A stretch of 64,000 nt of DNA from a bacterium C-53 (GTDB taxonomy: Bacteria > Bacillota > Clostridia > Lachnospirales > Lachnospiraceae), in contig RAZD01000014.1 of NCBI GenBank assembly GCA_003612525.1, forward strand, positions 29,121-93,120, written 5' to 3'. A model generated the notes under the pieces. That model saw only the letters and a program-made list of their open reading frames with translations. It was not told the origin of the DNA and ran no database searches. Made by a program: the position numbers and the translations under genes. Shown here piece after piece: positions 26,442 to 36,388 of this stretch; position 1 is the first letter of the stretch, and every line of letters starts with the position of its first letter.

Positions 26442-26756
26442 TCACTCTTCGTCTTCTACAATCTCCACTATCTTATGTAATCCTGACAGCCTGAATATTC
26501 TCCGGATCCGGTCGCTGACATGCACGGCCAGCACACGTCCCCCAAGTATCTGTATCTTCTTGTATCTTCCCATAATCACACCAATCCCCGAACTGTCCAT
26601 AAAGCTGGTGTCCTCAAAGTCAAATACTACAAATTCAATATGCTGTCCTTCTATGTAACGGTCCGCCATCTCTCGTATCCTGATTGCCTTATGATGATCA
26701 AGTTCCTTCGGCATTCTTATGCACAGGTAAGAATTAATTACCTGAAAATCATCCAT
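26442..26756 (-). CDS. spoIIAA: Anti-anti-sigma-F factor SpoIIAA
   Basis: A STAS-domain protein of 104 residues. The phosphorylated serine is in [15 protein letters not shown]. When unphosphorylated it pulls SpoIIAB off SigF. The start at 26756 has GGAGGG upstream; a frame to 26789 is rejected. It is first in the operon, just after the terminator of the TPR gene. Confidence 0.95.
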   Translation of the reverse strand: MDDFQVINSYLCIRMPKELDHHKAIRIREMADRYIEGQHIEFVVFDFEDTSFMDSSGIGVIMGRYKKIQILGGRVLAVHVSDRIRRIFRLSGLHKIVEIVEDEE

Positions 26757-26828
26757 TGTTTCCCTCCGTTCCGCCCCTTTTACGGGCAATCTTATTTACA
26801 GGATATTTGTCATTCCCTGTCACATAGG

Positions 26829-26861
26829 AAAAGAGACACGGCATACAGCCATGTCTCTTTT
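26829..26861 (-). terminator. Terminator of the TPR membrane protein gene
   Basis: Perfect ten-base stem AAAAGAGACA / TGTCTCTTTT with a 13-base loop and T runs on both sides. Confidence 0.85.
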
Positions 26862-26884
26862 GTATTTTATCGTATTTTCCGTTT

Positions 26885-28522
26885 TTATTGCACAACCGGC
26901 GTCTGTACATCCGGCCCTGTCCCCAAAGGATTTGCAGGGTCCGTTATCGCGTTAGGATCCGGCGTCGGCGGAAGCGTAGGTTCATTTACCGCCGGGAGCT
27001 GAGACTCCCCTTGCTGCGTGCCTGCATTTCCATTTGACTCATTCGCACCCGCAGGATTTCCATTCGAATTTCCAGCATTTGAATTCGCGTTCGCCGTTCT
27101 GTTCGCGCTGTCGGACTTATATCCTTTCGCATTTCTCGCATATACCGAGGACGGGAATTTGTCTATTACTTCCTGATAGAGTTCATCTGCTTTATCCGTA
27201 TTCTCCGCATGACGATACGAGTGCGCAAGATTGTAAAGCGCCTCTACATTCGTCTCATCCATCTCATACGCTTTCGTCAGATCAGTAATTGCCGTCGTGT
27301 AATCACCACTTCGGAAAGCTTCCAGACCCGTACTTAAATATTCCGCAGCAGCCTTCGTGCCAACCTCGTCAAAGAGCAGCTTATAAAGTGTCTTAAACTC
27401 TTCCGAACTTTCGGAACCTTCAACATAAGAAGTCTCGATCTTCTCCAGAAGATCCATCACCTCCACGGCATTGCCCGGTTCTTTGATGTACTTGTATGTC
27501 GCCGCCATCAGATCATCAGCCGCATTCATCACACCATCGCTGCCTGTATAATCTTCAATCTGCGTCTCAAGCTCTGTATTCTCCTTCTGAAGCGCTTCGA
27601 CCCGCTTATTCAGCTCCTCAATTGCCGCTGACTTCTCTGTCAGCTGATTGCTGACCTCAACCAGATTTTTATTGATGTCGGATTTCTCCGACTGTATTCT
27701 CGACGGAAGAATCAAAAACCACATAATTCCTACGCCAATCACCATTCCAACCAGAATATTTAAAATCGTTGTGCCCCCGGACCTTTCCGGCCCGTTTAAC
27801 GGCTGTATAATTGTCTCATTCCCACTCTGGTAAGTGATCGCTTCCTCTTTCGGAGCTTTTTTCTTTCTCTTGCCGCCATTACTATCAATACCTGCTTCCT
27901 CTTTTGCGGCAAGCATTTTGTCAATCTCTCTCAGATACGTGAGGGAAATCGTATTATTGGCATCAATTTTCACAGCTTTTAAAATCGTCTTCTTTGCCTT
28001 ATCCCACTCTTCACCATTCATATAAAGAAGCGCCAGAAGCTGATAGCCTTTTATCATATTGGGATTGATAGAAAGCACTTTCTTCAACTGGATTACCGCA
28101 AGATCAAGACTGTCCTGCCTGCAGTATGTCAACGCCTGATTGTATTTTTTAATTGCCTGATTGATTGCATCAAGCTTGCTGGGGTTTCCCTGCACCTGCT
28201 TGATAAAGTCATCCGCAATGTTCTTTTTGCTTTTTAAATTTTTGCTGATTACCCATTCACTAAGCGCAGAAACAGCCTCACCCATCTCAAAGTAGACAAG
28301 CCCCAGCAGGTTTCTGGCATCAATATTGTTCTTATTGCATTTCAAGCTCTGCCTTAAACTGATCACAGCTCCGGAAAGATCCCTGACCTGAGCTTTTTTC
28401 AGACCATCATTATAATACATATTGGAAAGGTATAAAATCTTTTTATATACCTTTACATCGGCTCCGCATCCGGTGCAGAAATCATATTCAGACAGAGTAC
28501 ATCCACAGCTATAACATTTCAT
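26885..28522 (-). CDS. Zinc-ribbon TPR membrane protein
   Basis: A 545-residue protein of unknown role. Residues 3-19 are a zinc ribbon (CYSCGC..CTGCG). TPR-like helical repeats cover about 30-200, a basic linker (KRKKKAPK) precedes one membrane helix at about 252-273, and a coiled coil lies at about 280-325. A second TPR group is at about 390-465, and the C-terminal 70 residues are an Asn/Gly/Pro-rich tail. The layout suggests a cytoplasmic N terminus and an outside C terminus that could bind protein partners at the envelope. Own terminator follows. Confidence 0.8.
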   Translation of the reverse strand: MKCYSCGCTLSEYDFCTGCGADVKVYKKILYLSNMYYNDGLKKAQVRDLSGAVISLRQSLKCNKNNIDARNLLGLVYFEMGEAVSALSEWVISKNLKSKKNIADDFIKQVQGNPSKLDAINQAIKKYNQALTYCRQDSLDLAVIQLKKVLSINPNMIKGYQLLALLYMNGEEWDKAKKTILKAVKIDANNTISLTYLREIDKMLAAKEEAGIDSNGGKRKKKAPKEEAITYQSGNETIIQPLNGPERSGGTTILNILVGMVIGVGIMWFLILPSRIQSEKSDINKNLVEVSNQLTEKSAAIEELNKRVEALQKENTELETQIEDYTGSDGVMNAADDLMAATYKYIKEPGNAVEVMDLLEKIETSYVEGSESSEEFKTLYKLLFDEVGTKAAAEYLSTGLEAFRSGDYTTAITDLTKAYEMDETNVEALYNLAHSYRHAENTDKADELYQEVIDKFPSSVYARNAKGYKSDSANRTANANSNAGNSNGNPAGANESNGNAGTQQGESQLPAVNEPTLPPTPDPNAITDPANPLGTGPDVQTPVVQ

Positions 28523-28593
28523 GGCTATACCTCCTGTCCGCTTTCGCGGACATCAAATCAATCGTTGAAACTTCTGTTTCAAACTTGTCCCGC

Positions 28594-28884
28594 TTACTCA
28601 TTCTCACCTTTTGCTTCCTTAAACATTGTTATCATTACGTCTGTCATATCGGATAAGTCATGGCTGTATATGGAATCCTCCGCATCTTCTACTTCAAGCG
28701 ACGGATGAAATTTCTTCAATTCTTCTTCGAAATCAATCACTGTTTGCTCCAATCCGTCCACACTGGCGTGCAGATCTTTTTCTTTTCTATATGATTCAAA
28801 CAGATGCACCTTGCTCATTGCAAGGCGCATCTGACCCAAGCATAGCAATATCTTTATCATATACAGATTTGAAGAAAAAATCAA
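28594..28884 (-). CDS. Small hypothetical protein after valS
   Basis: A protein of up to 96 residues. The acidic C-terminal part (HASVDGLEQTVIDFEEELKKF and following) looks soluble and helical. The start is unclear: TTG at 28884 and ATGs at 28860, 28830 and 28818 all lack good ribosome sites, and M-S-K-V-H-L-F at 28818 gives the most natural N terminus. It follows valS by about 30 bases and may be co-transcribed. Function unknown. Confidence 0.5.
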   Translation of the reverse strand: MIFSSNLYMIKILLCLGQMRLAMSKVHLFESYRKEKDLHASVDGLEQTVIDFEEELKKFHPSLEVEDAEDSIYSHDLSDMTDVMITMFKEAKGENE

Positions 28885-28912
28885 CCGTTTTATTGCTTAA
28901 TTTATTCCTAAT

Positions 28913-31594
28913 TTATTTTTGCGAAAGCTGATTCAGGCGTTCCTTTACCTGTTCCATCATCTGTGTATATTTAGCAAGCTTTTCCTTCTCTTCCATAATC
29001 TTCGATTCCGGCGCCTTGCTTATGAACTTTTCATTGGAAAGCATGCCGTTCACCCGCTTCAGTTCGCCCGTAAGACGTGTTTCCTCTTTTTTCAGACGCG
29101 CAATCTCCTGCTCAATATCAACAAGTTCCGCAAATGGTATATACACCGCTGCATTCGGAATCATCACCGATACCGCATCATCATCAATTCCGCTTTTCTC
29201 CTTCTGAACAAACACCTGGGAAGCGCCGGCAAGCGCGCCGAAGAAAAGTTTTCCTTTCTCAAATGCCGAAAGAACGTCCTCCTTTTCCGATACAATATAA
29301 ATATTTGCCTTTCTGCTCGGCGGAACATTCATTTCCGTCTTCACATTGCGGATTCCACGCACCGCTTCCTTTATAAGCTCAATTTCCTTCTCCTCCTGGA
29401 CAAATTCCCGTTCGCTATCGTACTTCGGCCATTCGGATATCATAATTGATTCGCAGTCAAGTCCCCCCGCCATATCCGCAAGCGTACAGTAGATTTCTTC
29501 CGTCACGAACGGCATGTACGGATGAAGAAGTTTTAAGGAATCCACAAGTACAGTCTTAAGTGTTGCAAGCGCCGCATTCCGGGAATCCTCATCATCGGAA
29601 TTATAGAGACGCGGTTTTACCATCTCAATATACCAGTCACAGAGCTCGTCCCAGATAAAATCATATACCTTCTGAGCCGCAATACCAAGTTCGAAATTCT
29701 CCATATTATCGGTCGCTTCTTTTATTACTCTGTTGAGTTTACACAATATCCATTTGTCCACCGGAAGAAGTTTTGCATCCTCAATGGGAACCAGCGGCTT
29801 TTCATCAAGATTCATCATGATAAACCGGGAAGCATTCCAGATCTTATTCGCAAAATTACGGCTTGCTTCCACCCTCTCATAATAAAAGCGCATATCGTTT
29901 CCAGGGGCATTTCCCGTAATCAATGTGAAACGAAGGGCGTCCGCACCGTACTGATCGATAATCTCCAGCGGGTCGATGCCGTTTCCTAAAGATTTGCTCA
30001 TCTTACGCCCCTGCGAATCCCGCACAAGGCCGTGGAAAAGAACGGTATGAAACGGCTTCTCGCCCATCTGTTCAAAGCCTGAGAAAATCATGCGGATAAC
30101 CCAGAAGAATATGATATCATATCCTGTCACAAGCACGTCGGTCGGATAAAAGTATTCAAGGTCGGCCGTCTTTTCCGGCCACCCCAATGTAGAAAACGGC
30201 CAGAGCGCAGATGAAAACCACGTATCAAGCGTATCCGGGTCTTGTGTGAAATGACTCTTCCCGCATCCGGGACATATGCCGGGCGCTTCTTTTGCCACTA
30301 CAATCTCACCACAATCCTCACAATAATACGCAGGAATCCGATGCCCCCACCAGAGCTGCCTCGAAATGCACCAGTCGCGAATATTATCAGTCCAGTTATA
30401 ATACGTCTTATCCATACGCTCGGGAATCAGCCGGATATCCCCCGATTTCACAGCTTCCACCGCCGGCTTGATCAGTTCATCCATCTTTACAAACCACTGT
30501 TGTTTCACGAGAGGCTCTACGGTTGTCTTGCACCGGTCATGGGTGCCCACATTGTGAGAATAGTCCTCAATACGTACCAGAAGCCCCATCTCGTCAAGTT
30601 CCTTCACAATCGCCTTTCTCGCATCATAGCGGTCCATTCCCGCATACTTTCCGCCGTTTTGATTGATTGTCGCATTATCATTCATGATGTTGATCACCGG
30701 AAGATCGTGACGTCTTCCGACCTCAAAATCGTTCGGGTCATGACCCGGCGTAATCTTTACGACACCTGTACCAAATTCCATATCCACATAGGAATCTTCC
30801 ACTACAGGAATCGGCTTATTGATCAGCGGAAGCCACACCTGTCTTCCCTTCAGGTATGTGTAGCGTTCATCCTCCGGATGAATCGCAACTGCGGTATCTC
30901 CAAGCATGGTTTCCGGGCGCGTCGTCGCAAATTCCAGAAATTCCTCCTTGCTTGGCTGCCCGTTTTCATCCACCAGCGGATACTTGATATGCCAGAAATG
31001 GCCCTGCTGTTCCTCATACTCGACTTCCGCATCGGAAATAGAGGTATTGCAGACCGGACACCAGTTGATGATTCGGGAACCTTTGTAAATCAGCCCTTTT
31101 TCATGCAGTTTGCAGAACACTTCGGTCACCGCCGCATTGCATCCTTTATCCATCGTGAACCGCTCTCTGTCCCAGTCACATGAAGAGCCTAATTTACGAA
31201 GCTGCTTTGTGATTTTTCCTCCGTATTCTTTCTTCCATTCCCACGCACGCTCTAAAAATTTCTCACGACCCAAATCCTGTTTATCGATGCCCTGTTCCTT
31301 CAGTGACTCAATAATTTTCACTTCTGTCGCAATGCTTGCATGGTCCGTTCCCGGCTGCCAGAGTGCATTATATCCCTGCATCCGTTTAAACCGAATCAGG
31401 ATATCCTGCATCGTATTGTCAAGCGCATGTCCCATGTGAAGCTGGCCTGTTATATTCGGCGGCGGCATCACAATCGTAAACGGTTTCCTGTCTTTGTCAA
31501 TCTCTGCATGGAAATATTTCTTTTCTTCCCATTTCTGATACAGTCTGTCTTCCATCCCTTTCGGGTCATACGTTTTTGCCAGTTCTTTTGCCAT
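28913..31594 (-). CDS. valS: Valyl-tRNA synthetase
   Basis: A class I synthetase of 893 residues with HIGH-type [19 protein letters not shown] in [11 protein letters not shown], a Val-type editing domain between them, and the C-terminal coiled coil (about 830-890). The start at 31594 follows GGAGGTTAGAT. The frame stays open upstream through the leader, but those 47 residues are encoded by the T-box terminator region and are not protein. Expression should rise when tRNA-Val is uncharged. Confidence 0.96.
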   Translation of the reverse strand: MAKELAKTYDPKGMEDRLYQKWEEKKYFHAEIDKDRKPFTIVMPPPNITGQLHMGHALDNTMQDILIRFKRMQGYNALWQPGTDHASIATEVKIIESLKEQGIDKQDLGREKFLERAWEWKKEYGGKITKQLRKLGSSCDWDRERFTMDKGCNAAVTEVFCKLHEKGLIYKGSRIINWCPVCNTSISDAEVEYEEQQGHFWHIKYPLVDENGQPSKEEFLEFATTRPETMLGDTAVAIHPEDERYTYLKGRQVWLPLINKPIPVVEDSYVDMEFGTGVVKITPGHDPNDFEVGRRHDLPVINIMNDNATINQNGGKYAGMDRYDARKAIVKELDEMGLLVRIEDYSHNVGTHDRCKTTVEPLVKQQWFVKMDELIKPAVEAVKSGDIRLIPERMDKTYYNWTDNIRDWCISRQLWWGHRIPAYYCEDCGEIVVAKEAPGICPGCGKSHFTQDPDTLDTWFSSALWPFSTLGWPEKTADLEYFYPTDVLVTGYDIIFFWVIRMIFSGFEQMGEKPFHTVLFHGLVRDSQGRKMSKSLGNGIDPLEIIDQYGADALRFTLITGNAPGNDMRFYYERVEASRNFANKIWNASRFIMMNLDEKPLVPIEDAKLLPVDKWILCKLNRVIKEATDNMENFELGIAAQKVYDFIWDELCDWYIEMVKPRLYNSDDEDSRNAALATLKTVLVDSLKLLHPYMPFVTEEIYCTLADMAGGLDCESIMISEWPKYDSEREFVQEEKEIELIKEAVRGIRNVKTEMNVPPSRKANIYIVSEKEDVLSAFEKGKLFFGALAGASQVFVQKEKSGIDDDAVSVMIPNAAVYIPFAELVDIEQEIARLKKEETRLTGELKRVNGMLSNEKFISKAPESKIMEEKEKLAKYTQMMEQVKERLNQLSQK

Positions 31595-31659
31595 ATCTAA
31601 CCTCCATTTTCTGATAATCCGCGCCTTGCGGCGCAACGTTCTATTTGTTTTCGGAAACA

Positions 31660-31935
31660 GCGGACAAAAAAACGCCCCCTGCCTCCATACGAAGCAAAGG
31701 GCGGACAATTCCGCGGTACCACCTTTATTTTTCACTCATTCCATGACGATCAGAAAATCCTCTCATGGATACCCTGTAACGTGGGCGAACGGACAGACCT
31801 AATAAGATACTGTTCAGCCTGCCGGCTCAGAAGCTACCTTCTGCGTTCCACCTTAAAACGGTCTTGCACCCGACGAACCGTTCTCGCTGCTAAGAGAATC
31901 CCGCATACTCCTCTTCTTCACTGCCTTTTCATGAG
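31660..31935 (-). ncRNA. T-box riboswitch leader of valS
   Basis: On the minus strand the conserved T-box core AAGGTGGTACCGCGGAA lies at 31709-31725. It is followed by a terminator hairpin (31673-31703, CGCCC...GGGGGCG) and seven T residues (31666-31672). About 200 bases of leader precede it. Uncharged tRNA-Val should favour the antiterminator. The specifier loop was not resolved with certainty; a GTA in AAGGTAGC is a candidate valine codon. Confidence 0.92.
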
Positions 31936-31939
31936 TCCT

Positions 31940-31968
31940 ATCCTAACACGGAAAAGAAATTCTGTCAA
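31940..31968 (-). promoter_or_regulatory. valS promoter
   Basis: TTGACA (31963-31968), 17 bases, TAGGAT (31940-31945) on the minus strand. It lies directly upstream of the T-box leader and inside the end of the neighbouring reductase region. Confidence 0.75.
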
Positions 31969-31988
31969 TCCGTACGAAAGAACCGAAT

Positions 31989-32867
31989 TTACTGATTTTG
32001 ATTCAGCCGCGCTTTCGGAATATGAAAATCCGGATGTTCACCCAGCCAGCCCGTCTGCGGCATGCAGCTGATCATGAAAAGCTCTTCCTCTGAAAGAGTA
32101 AAATCGAAAAGCTCTGTATTGCTCTTTATATGCGCTTCGGATGAAGCCTTCGGAATCGGAACAATTCCTTTCTGTGTCAGAAAACGCAGGCTGATCTGCG
32201 CCGTGCTCTTTCCGTACTTTTCGGACAGGACATCCAATAGATCATTGCCCGCCATCTCCTTTCCGCGTCCAAGCGGGCTCCATGCAACCGGGCGTATATC
32301 GTGCTTCATACAATATTCTACGGCAGCTTCCTGCGAATAGCCGGGATGCAGTTCGAGCTGATCTACCACCGGTTTTATCCTGCAATTTTTCAGAATCGGC
32401 TCCAGATGATGGGGGAGGAAATTGCTGCATCCGATTCCCCTGACTTTCCCTTCCTGCTGCAGCTCCTCCAAAGCGCGCCATGTTTCAAGATTAACCTCTT
32501 TCCAGTTTTCATCCGGTTCACCTGTCTCACGCGGCCAGTGAATCAGATACAGATCTACATAATCCATCTGCAGGCGTTTCAAAGAAGCTTCCAAAGCGCG
32601 TTTCGCATTTTCATACCCGCGTTCCTGAATCCAGAGTTTTGTCTCAATTATAAGATCTCCCCGCGCAATCTCACTTTCACGAACCGCCTGCCCCAGTATA
32701 CGCTCCGTTTCATATAAGGATGCCGTATCGAAAAAACGATACCCGCATTCTACTGCCTTTTTTATAACTTCCACACTGTCCTTTCCAGTGGTCTGATACG
32801 TGCCGAACCCCTGGCAGGGCAGCTTCATACCGTTATTTAATGTGTAACAATCCTGTATGGAATTCAT
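31989..32867 (-). CDS. Aldo/keto reductase
   Basis: A TIM-barrel NAD(P)H oxidoreductase of 292 residues. The catalytic Tyr is in DTASLYETERILG, Lys in IIETKLWI and His in DLYLIHWPRE; the cofactor site is near KASSEAHIKSN. Carbonyl substrates of such enzymes are broad and not predictable here. GGAAGG lies before the ATG. It is upstream of the valS promoter in the same direction. Confidence 0.88.
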   Translation of the reverse strand: MNSIQDCYTLNNGMKLPCQGFGTYQTTGKDSVEVIKKAVECGYRFFDTASLYETERILGQAVRESEIARGDLIIETKLWIQERGYENAKRALEASLKRLQMDYVDLYLIHWPRETGEPDENWKEVNLETWRALEELQQEGKVRGIGCSNFLPHHLEPILKNCRIKPVVDQLELHPGYSQEAAVEYCMKHDIRPVAWSPLGRGKEMAGNDLLDVLSEKYGKSTAQISLRFLTQKGIVPIPKASSEAHIKSNTELFDFTLSEEELFMISCMPQTGWLGEHPDFHIPKARLNQNQ

Positions 32868-32952
32868 TTTAACTCACCTTCCTGTTCTGCAATCCTATTG
32901 TCGTTCCCAATCTCAACTGATACAGCATCGCTGATCTGTAAACTATATCGTA

Positions 32953-33379
32953 TCATACTATTTTTTTCATATCAATCCATTTTCCCCTCCGCAACCGGAT
33001 AAAAAACAGCATTCCGCGCACACACAGCTCTCCGCACATTGCCGCCCATACCCCGGCAAGACCAAAACGCGGCGCAAGCAGAAATGCGGACGTAATCCGG
33101 ATCCCCCACATACTCGCAAGATTCAGTATACTCGGAACCAGCGTCAGCATAGCAAACATCAACGGTGTGCAGACTGCCGACCATCGCCGCATCAATATAC
33201 TGCATCACAATCGAACTGATCTCGGCAAGCACGGCGGGGATGCTGAGACGTATGACCTGGTGCAGGTGCGCCCGTAATGAACCTTCGCATTCTGCATTTC
33301 TATAAAACCGGATAAATGTCAGGGTCAAAAGAGCGTTTGTCAGGTATGTTTTTCTTTTCAAAAGTAATGTATGTTGCAA
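32953..33379 (-). pseudogene. MATE efflux transporter remnant with a large internal deletion
   Basis: The N-terminal end of a MATE transporter (HLHQVIRLSIPAVLAEISS then VMQYIDAAMVGSL) runs out of frame into its C-terminal end (PLMFAMLTLVPSILNLASMW then RITSAFLLAPRFGLAGVWAA). Intact MATE proteins are about 450 residues, whereas little more than 100 recognisable residues remain. The join lies around 33175-33195. The first 30 codons of the frame (from 33379) may not be original. No function is expected. Confidence 0.85.
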
Positions 33380-33402
33380 TTAAAATTCGCATATGCTATA
33401 AT
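33374..33402 (+). promoter_or_regulatory. Promoter of the antitoxin RNA
   Basis: TTGCAA (33374-33379), 17 bases, TATAAT (33397-33402). Nearly ideal sigma-A promoter firing toward the toxin gene. Confidence 0.8.
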
Positions 33403-33408
33403 GCCATT

Positions 33409-33490
33409 AGGCAAAAAGTAATGATGAGTCCATTTGGACAACAGAACAAATCCCCCGACCGTAATGGCGTACAGTCGAGGGATTTTTCTT
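33409..33490 (+). ncRNA. Putative antitoxin RNA of a par/fst-like type I toxin-antitoxin locus
   Basis: A short transcript of about 80 bases is predicted from the promoter at 33374 to a terminator hairpin at 33450-33483 (ATCCCCCGAC with GTCGAGGGAT, then TTTTTCTTTTT). It has no convincing reading frame. Its 5' part (33414-33437) repeats the plus-strand sequence at 33595-33619 that spans the toxin start codon, so the RNA is complementary to the toxin ribosome-loading region. The shared terminator is also complementary to the toxin transcript's 3' end. Confidence 0.7.
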
Positions 33491-33516
33491 TTTATAGTGG
33501 CAAAGCACCCACCAGG

Positions 33517-33615
33517 CTATCTGTTGCCCTTATCATGCCTGTCTAGCCATTTGCTGATGAGGTGGCAAACCACACCTGCTGCGACAGTCACTAGAAAAGT
33601 AATGATGATTTCCAT
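33517..33615 (-). CDS. Fst/Ldr-like type I toxin peptide (32 residues)
   Basis: One predicted membrane helix (about residues 3-22) is followed by the conserved Trp and a charged tail (SKWLDRHDKGNR), the pattern of Fst/Ldr-type toxic peptides that disturb the membrane. A strong GGGAGGGGG ribosome site precedes the ATG, and ACACCC upstream can pair with GGGTGT to hide it, as in pAD1 fst mRNA. The transcript converges with the antitoxin RNA. The locus sits between a broken transporter and the dynamin operon. Confidence 0.75.
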   Translation of the reverse strand: MEIIITFLVTVAAGVVCHLISKWLDRHDKGNR

Positions 33616-33661
33616 TTGAACACCCCCTCCCATTGTTGGGTGTAGGTTGGACAACATAGGA

Positions 33662-33670
33662 ATTATACCA
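33662..33670 (-). promoter_or_regulatory. Extended -10 promoter of the toxin gene
   Basis: TGGTATAAT on the minus strand (hexamer 33662-33667 with the TG extension). No good -35 is visible. It predicts a leader of about 40 bases. Confidence 0.55.
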
Positions 33671-33822
33671 TATCAATGGTTATTTTTTTCTTTTGTCCTT
33701 ATCTGGTTTCATACTTCTGCGTTTCTTTCAGAAAATCATAAACCTTTCCTCCTCTTTCCGTTTTGTTTTGTTGATATCTGCATCTTAAGGTTTTTTTCGA
33801 TTTTCATCAATAAAAGTGAATA

Positions 33823-33857
33823 AATCGGAGCAGAAAATGTCATTTTCCACTCCGATT
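33823..33857 (-). terminator. Terminator of the dynamin operon
   Basis: AATCGGAG-CA-GAAAAT paired with ATTTTC-CA-CTCCGATT, loop of three bases, then TATTCACTTTTATT on the minus strand. Confidence 0.75.
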
Positions 33858-33869
33858 CCAATATTCTCA

Positions 33870-34403
33870 TTATGCTTCTATGTCCTTCAATATACTTTCA
33901 ATGCTCTGTTTATATTTATCCAGCTGCCCGATATATGCCTGTATTTTCTCCATTTTCCTGTTATCTTCCATCGTATTCATAATATTATTCGTAATAGGAT
34001 AGGAAGCAACGGCCGGAGCGACAGTACAGAGCGCCTGTATGGTTTTATTGAATCCGGCGGCTTTTGACATCGCAAAACCTGCTACGGCAGTTCCTGCCGG
34101 AACCACATATTTCAAAACTCCTCCTTTTGACTCCTCCGTGGACGCCTCTGTGAATTTCATATCATTCAACAGTATATTTCTGATCAGGCCGGCTTGCTCC
34201 GGATGTTCTTTTTCAAGCCCGTCCAGCCAGCGTCCGCCTTCCGAATACCGGGAATCCCAAAAATCAACGCTGCTCTTTAAAATCAAATTCAATGAGGCGA
34301 ATGTAAACATATCTTTCTTTGCCTGCATCATCATCTGCCCCTGAACCTGGTTCTTAAATTTTTCCCAGCACTTTTGAAAATTTTCATAATTTTTTGTATC
34401 CAT
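33870..34403 (-). CDS. Small hydrophobic protein ending the dynamin operon
   Basis: A 177-residue protein without a recognised family. A helical N-terminal half (about 1-85) is followed by a glycine/alanine-rich hydrophobic region at about 97-145 (YVVPAGTAVAGFAMSKAAG and APAVASYPITNNIM), then a charged helix. That middle region resembles the membrane-inserting hairpins of dynamin-like proteins and may be a shared partner segment. Its ATG follows the stop of the third dynamin gene by one base, with AAAGGAAG upstream, so it is co-translated with it. Confidence 0.7.
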   Translation of the reverse strand: MDTKNYENFQKCWEKFKNQVQGQMMMQAKKDMFTFASLNLILKSSVDFWDSRYSEGGRWLDGLEKEHPEQAGLIRNILLNDMKFTEASTEESKGGVLKYVVPAGTAVAGFAMSKAAGFNKTIQALCTVAPAVASYPITNNIMNTMEDNRKMEKIQAYIGQLDKYKQSIESILKDIEA

Positions 34404-34404
34404 A

Positions 34405-36381
34405 TTATTCTTCCTTTCGCCCAAACTTATTTAACTGGACCATGATTGATTCTAACCGTATTTTATGATTTCGCATCTGTTCCTGGTCTCTTTTCAAATC
34501 ATACACTTTCAGATCTGTTACTGACTGCTGCTCATTTATAAACGCAATCTGACGCCGCACTTCATTGCGGTAACGCTTCAAATATGCATCCATTTCATTT
34601 GACAGACAGAGCCGGAGCTGATCAATATACTGAGCCGCCGCGGACATCATCTGAATCGATACGCTATTATAATAATTTATAAGCTGCGGTTTTAGCTTCT
34701 CTTTACACTCTTTACGCACATCGTCCATATTTGGCGCGCAGAAAGCTCCGGCAATCCCGCCTATGAAAGCCCCGGCAATCGTTCCGATTCCCGGCAGTAT
34801 TGTTGTCCCAAGCACAGCGCCCGTCGCTGCACCTCCCAGATACGCTTTATTCTCGCTCGCCAGCTTTTCTGCTATACAGTTCGCGATTGAATCCAGATTT
34901 GCCGTTGCAATCTCAACCTTTTGTGGAAACTGATAATCTTCATTTGAAAAATCAATCGGAAGAATTTCCAGGTTTTGATAATTCTTCACAAATGATTGAT
35001 TGAACAACCGCATCTGGACCCTGAACCGGCTCCGAATTTCCCTGTAATAATTGTCCATCAAAGCGATCATATTTCTGGCTCTCTGGCTGCAGTCCGCGCC
35101 TAATGATTGATCAATATAAGCTTTTAACTCATTGATATTCTTTTTCTCATCTATTTTTTCTAATATGGCATTCTGCGCATTCGCCGCCTGTTTATGAATT
35201 TTATTTTCAATCTCCTCAACCTGAGCGGCAATCGTGCGATCATAGCATTCCAGCCTGCACGCCTTTTCATCCCGCACAAACAAATTCAGGTCCGTCTTGC
35301 GTGACCGTTCCAATAACAAAAGCCTGCTCTTATACCCATTTGACAGATATTCCATTTCCCCGGAAATAGAGCAGTAAATGTCATCCATCAGCCCCGTAAG
35401 CTTCTTTATAACGACAAGCGTCCTCTCCTTCAACGTATGAAGGAGGAATTCCCGTTCCGTTTCCAAAGACAGATTCAGTAAAGCATCATCAATTGTAAGA
35501 TTCCAATCCTTTGGTATGTTTTCCGGCTGCTGATAAAGAACCATCGGCGAGACATAGGGAAGCACGACTGCGTCCCGTATTCCCAATCCGTCTTCCAGTT
35601 TCATCCTGATATAAGATAACTGCCGCTCCCTCTCGCGCTTCGGTATCATGTCTAATTTTGTCACCACAAAGACACACTGCGGCAGAATCGACGCCAAATG
35701 ATTCTCCATAAACCGAAGCATGGTGTCAGGCACCGGCTTTTCGGCAGATATTAAAACAATCGGTAAATCGGATTCCTCTTTCAGCGTACGCACCGTTATA
35801 TCCTCATGCCACGCCTCGGTAACATTTGTTCCCGGGGTATCTATAATGCGGAAATGATTTTTTAAAATATCCGCCGGCAGACAGACGTTCACTGCCCTCA
35901 GCGTCCTGGATATAAATGAATCTGTTGTAAACCAGTCAAGATCTTTCTTAAACTCCGGGAAATTCATATAGCAAATCTCCTGATCATCCTGATTGTCCAG
36001 ATATTGCAAACGAATTCTGTACCGGCTGTCATACTCTATGACCGTAGAAGCTGTCGTAGTGCCCTGCACGGCGCTGGAAACGAGAAGTTCATGCCTTAAA
36101 AGCGCATTGATAAACGTACTCTTGCCTGTGGAAAATTCACCGATTACGCTGATATTTAATTTCGGATCCTCCATCCTTTCCCGGATTCGGGCCAGCTGCC
36201 GGCTGATCTGGACCCAGTCATGCCCATCCTCCTTAAATCCTGGACGGAGATTTTTTTCATCTGGCCTTTCGCCGTACTTTTTCACTAAGCCGCTAATAAA
36301 AGCCATATGGTTCTCAATCTCCGCCCATTCGCTTAAAAAACCAAAAGAGAAAAAATCCTTATTTTGATTTCCTGTTTTCAT
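34405..36381 (-). CDS. Dynamin-like GTPase C
   Basis: A 658-residue protein with an N-terminal GTPase domain: G1 GEFSTGKST (about 81-89), a TT switch (VQGTTTAST), G3 DTPGTN (181-186) and G4 TKLD (241-244). Long helical regions follow. A glycine-rich hydrophobic stretch near 520-560 (AATGAVLGTTILPGIGTIAG) could insert in a membrane, and a charged helix ends the protein. Bacterial dynamins bend or fuse membranes. The start is chosen for GGAGCG upstream; it begins seven bases after gene B. Confidence 0.85.
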   Translation of the reverse strand: MKTGNQNKDFFSFGFLSEWAEIENHMAFISGLVKKYGERPDEKNLRPGFKEDGHDWVQISRQLARIRERMEDPKLNISVIGEFSTGKSTFINALLRHELLVSSAVQGTTTASTVIEYDSRYRIRLQYLDNQDDQEICYMNFPEFKKDLDWFTTDSFISRTLRAVNVCLPADILKNHFRIIDTPGTNVTEAWHEDITVRTLKEESDLPIVLISAEKPVPDTMLRFMENHLASILPQCVFVVTKLDMIPKRERERQLSYIRMKLEDGLGIRDAVVLPYVSPMVLYQQPENIPKDWNLTIDDALLNLSLETEREFLLHTLKERTLVVIKKLTGLMDDIYCSISGEMEYLSNGYKSRLLLLERSRKTDLNLFVRDEKACRLECYDRTIAAQVEEIENKIHKQAANAQNAILEKIDEKKNINELKAYIDQSLGADCSQRARNMIALMDNYYREIRSRFRVQMRLFNQSFVKNYQNLEILPIDFSNEDYQFPQKVEIATANLDSIANCIAEKLASENKAYLGGAATGAVLGTTILPGIGTIAGAFIGGIAGAFCAPNMDDVRKECKEKLKPQLINYYNSVSIQMMSAAAQYIDQLRLCLSNEMDAYLKRYRNEVRRQIAFINEQQSVTDLKVYDLKRDQEQMRNHKIRLESIMVQLNKFGRKEE

Positions 36382-36388
36382 TGCCCGG

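Noticed and set aside
30242..31183. A 313-codon plus-strand frame
   Set aside because: Antisense to conserved valS coding sequence; composition is typical of a mirror frame.
31595..31735. N-terminal extension of valS by 47 codons
   Set aside because: The extension is encoded by the T-box terminator; the ATG at 31594 has a strong ribosome site and the family's N terminus.
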